DNA of 59,363 nucleotides from Pseudomonadota bacterium (GTDB taxonomy: Bacteria; Tectomicrobia; Entotheonellia; Entotheonellales; Entotheonellaceae). The notes under the pieces are model-generated. The model was not told the DNA's origin and searched no databases. It saw only the letters and a program-made list of their open reading frames with translations. The stretch is from contig SXND01000032.1 of NCBI GenBank assembly GCA_005777235.1, positions 1-59,363 of the forward strand, given 5' to 3'. The stretch's first letter is position 1, and each line of letters begins with the position of its first letter. Below, in pieces: positions 58,212-59,363 of this stretch. The translations under genes were made by a program, and so were the position numbers.

Positions 58212-58751
58212 GTCGCTTCACTTCCTTGTCACTGTGACGACCTCATAACGAGGGACTAAGACACCAAAACACCACTTTGTCTAGGGTTTACTGATACTCA
58301 GGCACCCTATAACCCTCAACGTGGCGCAACTGCAGTACAGAAGACTGTTGCCTAGTGTAGCATGCCTCACAAGTTTTTGCATGACTTCCTCGCCCTGACG
58401 AGGCATTTTCTTGCCACCCAGGTGCGGCATGGCCGGGCCGGCGGCTGCCTGAGGTGCGCATACAGTGCGGTATCTGCAGGCATGACCGTGGCCCCATACC
58501 TGCGGGGCGCGATGTGACAACCGGCTCGTGTGTGGGTGCGTGTGCGCTGCGCCATGCCTCGCGGTCTGTAGGCTCTCGCGGCCTGTCTCGCCTGCCTCGG
58601 CCCACGTCTGGCCGGTGTCTAGACACCGGCCAGGAAAGCTGCTAGTATCGCCCTATTGCCCTATGACGGTCTTGGGCCCTGTACCACATCTTCCGCATCT
58701 GACCATGCGGGCTATGTTGCTATCATACATTTATATGAGGAGGACGATCTC
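58212..58751. promoter_or_regulatory. Divergent intergenic region with a 26-bp perfect palindrome
   Basis: No gene is supported in these 540 bp between tolQ and the superoxide dismutase. The main structure is CTGGCCGGTGTCT followed directly by its reverse complement AGACACCGGCCAG (58608-58633), about 120 bp upstream of the sod start. It could be an operator or a hairpin. Promoters for both neighbours must lie here; no clear boxes stand out. Confidence 0.6.
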
Positions 58752-59276
58752 ATGCCCTTTGAATTACCCCCCTTGCCGTATGCGAAAGAGGCCTTGCAGC
58801 CACATATTTCTTCTGAAACGCTTGATTTTCATTATGGCCGGCATCATCAAACCTATGTGACTAATCTGAACAACCTCACGCAGGGCAAACCGGAAGCCAA
58901 TCAGTCGCTCGAAGAGCTGATCCGCACCGCGCCTGAGGGTGGATTGTTCAATAATGCTGCCCAGGTCTGGAACCACACATTTTACTGGAATTCTCTGGCT
59001 CCTCGGGGTGGCGGTGAGCCCTCGGGCGAGGTCGCTACCGCGATCAATGGCGTCTGGGGCAATTTTCAGGCGTTTAAAGATGCCTTTAGCGCTGCCGCCG
59101 CCGGGCAGTTTGGCGCTGGCTGGGCCTGGCTGGTGAAAGATAGTGCCGGCAAGGTCAGCATCGAAACCACCGCGAATGCGGGTTGCCCCCTGCGGGCAGG
59201 CAAGACCCCGTTGGTCACTTGCGATGTCTGGGAACACGCCTATTACAATCATCACTGGTTTATCAATTTCTCCTAA
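58752..59276 (+). CDS. sodB: Fe/Mn superoxide dismutase, C-terminally truncated
   Basis: A 174-residue Fe/Mn SOD; intact members have about 195-205. All four metal ligands are present: His27 ([11 protein letters not shown]), His75 (QVWNHTFYW), Asp158 and His162 (CDVWEHAYY). Directly after DVWEHAYY, where the family continues with about 25 residues (a D-Y-x-N-x-R-P-x-Y...-W motif), the sequence changes to NHHWFINFS and stops. The DNA from about 59250 to the end is AT-rich and unlike the gene. The 3' end has probably been replaced by an insertion or rearrangement. Start chosen at 58752 with GAGGAGG upstream. The symbol is by family; iron versus manganese cannot be decided. Confidence 0.88.
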   Translation: MPFELPPLPYAKEALQPHISSETLDFHYGRHHQTYVTNLNNLTQGKPEANQSLEELIRTAPEGGLFNNAAQVWNHTFYWNSLAPRGGGEPSGEVATAINGVWGNFQAFKDAFSAAAAGQFGAGWAWLVKDSAGKVSIETTANAGCPLRAGKTPLVTCDVWEHAYYNHHWFINFS

Positions 59277-59363
59277 TGCATCTAGTAAATTATAATTTTG
59301 AGAATTTCGAGCTCCAACTTGAAAAATGTCCACATATTCCATCATATCTTCAATCTGAGACGC

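Noticed and set aside
1..59363. tRNA, rRNA or riboswitch genes
   Set aside because: I looked for T-loop GTTCRA signatures and conserved rRNA blocks by eye and found none convincing; a covariance-model scan would be needed to exclude small RNAs.

Overview
The window comes from a Gram-negative bacterium. It carries a complete TolQ-TolR-TolA-TolB-Pal-CpoB envelope set, several lipoproteins with clear lipoboxes, and an OmpA-family protein. GC is high (roughly 60%) apart from an AT-rich tail at the very end. The gene mix is typical of large-genome environmental lineages: CaiB CoA-transferase, acetamidase, thiamine-PP enzyme, HsaA-like flavoenzyme, a large vWA/MoxR operon and many secreted hydrolases. 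A Tectomicrobia/Entotheonella-, Rokubacteria- or Binatia-like relative is a guess; no rRNA or other lineage marker is present.

Layout. 1-4.7 kb: the C-terminal part of a CoA-transferase preceded by an in-frame stop, queG, a Rieske protein, an acetamidase, an HNH nuclease and an orphan OmpR-type regulator. 4.7-6.6 kb: a decayed TnpB-element end followed by an intact TnpB element whose right end runs into a MenE-like ligase. 7.8-11 kb: a histidine-rich protein of unknown function and an MBL-fold hydrolase. 11-16.5 kb: a run of exported proteins (BamE-like lipoprotein, astacin-like and HEFGH metalloproteases, formylglycine-enzyme-fold protein) plus def. They are separated by palindromic repeats and one MITE-like element. 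The formylglycine-fold protein ends in a segment that looks like a diversity-generating-retroelement variable region. 16.7-20.1 kb: an IS6 transposase remnant, an acyl-CoA-dehydrogenase-fold hydroxylase, an Rpn-family nuclease and a second decayed TnpB-element end. 20-29 kb: msrA, a thiamine-PP enzyme, an exported TPR-CHAT caspase-like protein divergent from OmpA and BON-DUF4384 proteins, a JAMM peptidase, a CMD-family protein and a 2-hydroxyacid dehydrogenase. 29.5-33.9 kb: a Fur-box-led ferric iron ABC transporter with a frameshifted cupredoxin at its head. 34-35.3 kb: a second TnpB element with a small ribbon-helix-helix-like ORF overlapping tnpB. 35.4-51.6 kb: a DegT aminotransferase and hisD, then a long operon DUF4175 / peptidase-MA-TPR / MoxR / DUF58 / BatA-like / DUF4159 / vWA-GATase, into which a third TnpB element has inserted. 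51.6-59.3 kb: a cyclase-family hydrolase, a small HTH protein, the tol-pal operon on the minus strand, and a superoxide dismutase that loses its C-terminus at the AT-rich edge.

The most notable points are: (1) three TnpB elements with recognisable ends, from which candidate guide sequences can be read; one has a relocated catalytic Glu and an overlapping RHH-like partner, and one is silenced by two in-frame amber codons; (2) the DGR-like variable region without a visible reverse transcriptase; (3) the exported CHAT / OmpA / BON-DUF4384 module; (4) a 228-bp TA-ended inverted-repeat element; (5) several gene-edge lesions (CaiB, cupredoxin, SOD, MenE-like start). All functional calls rest on motif recognition; no database search was possible.
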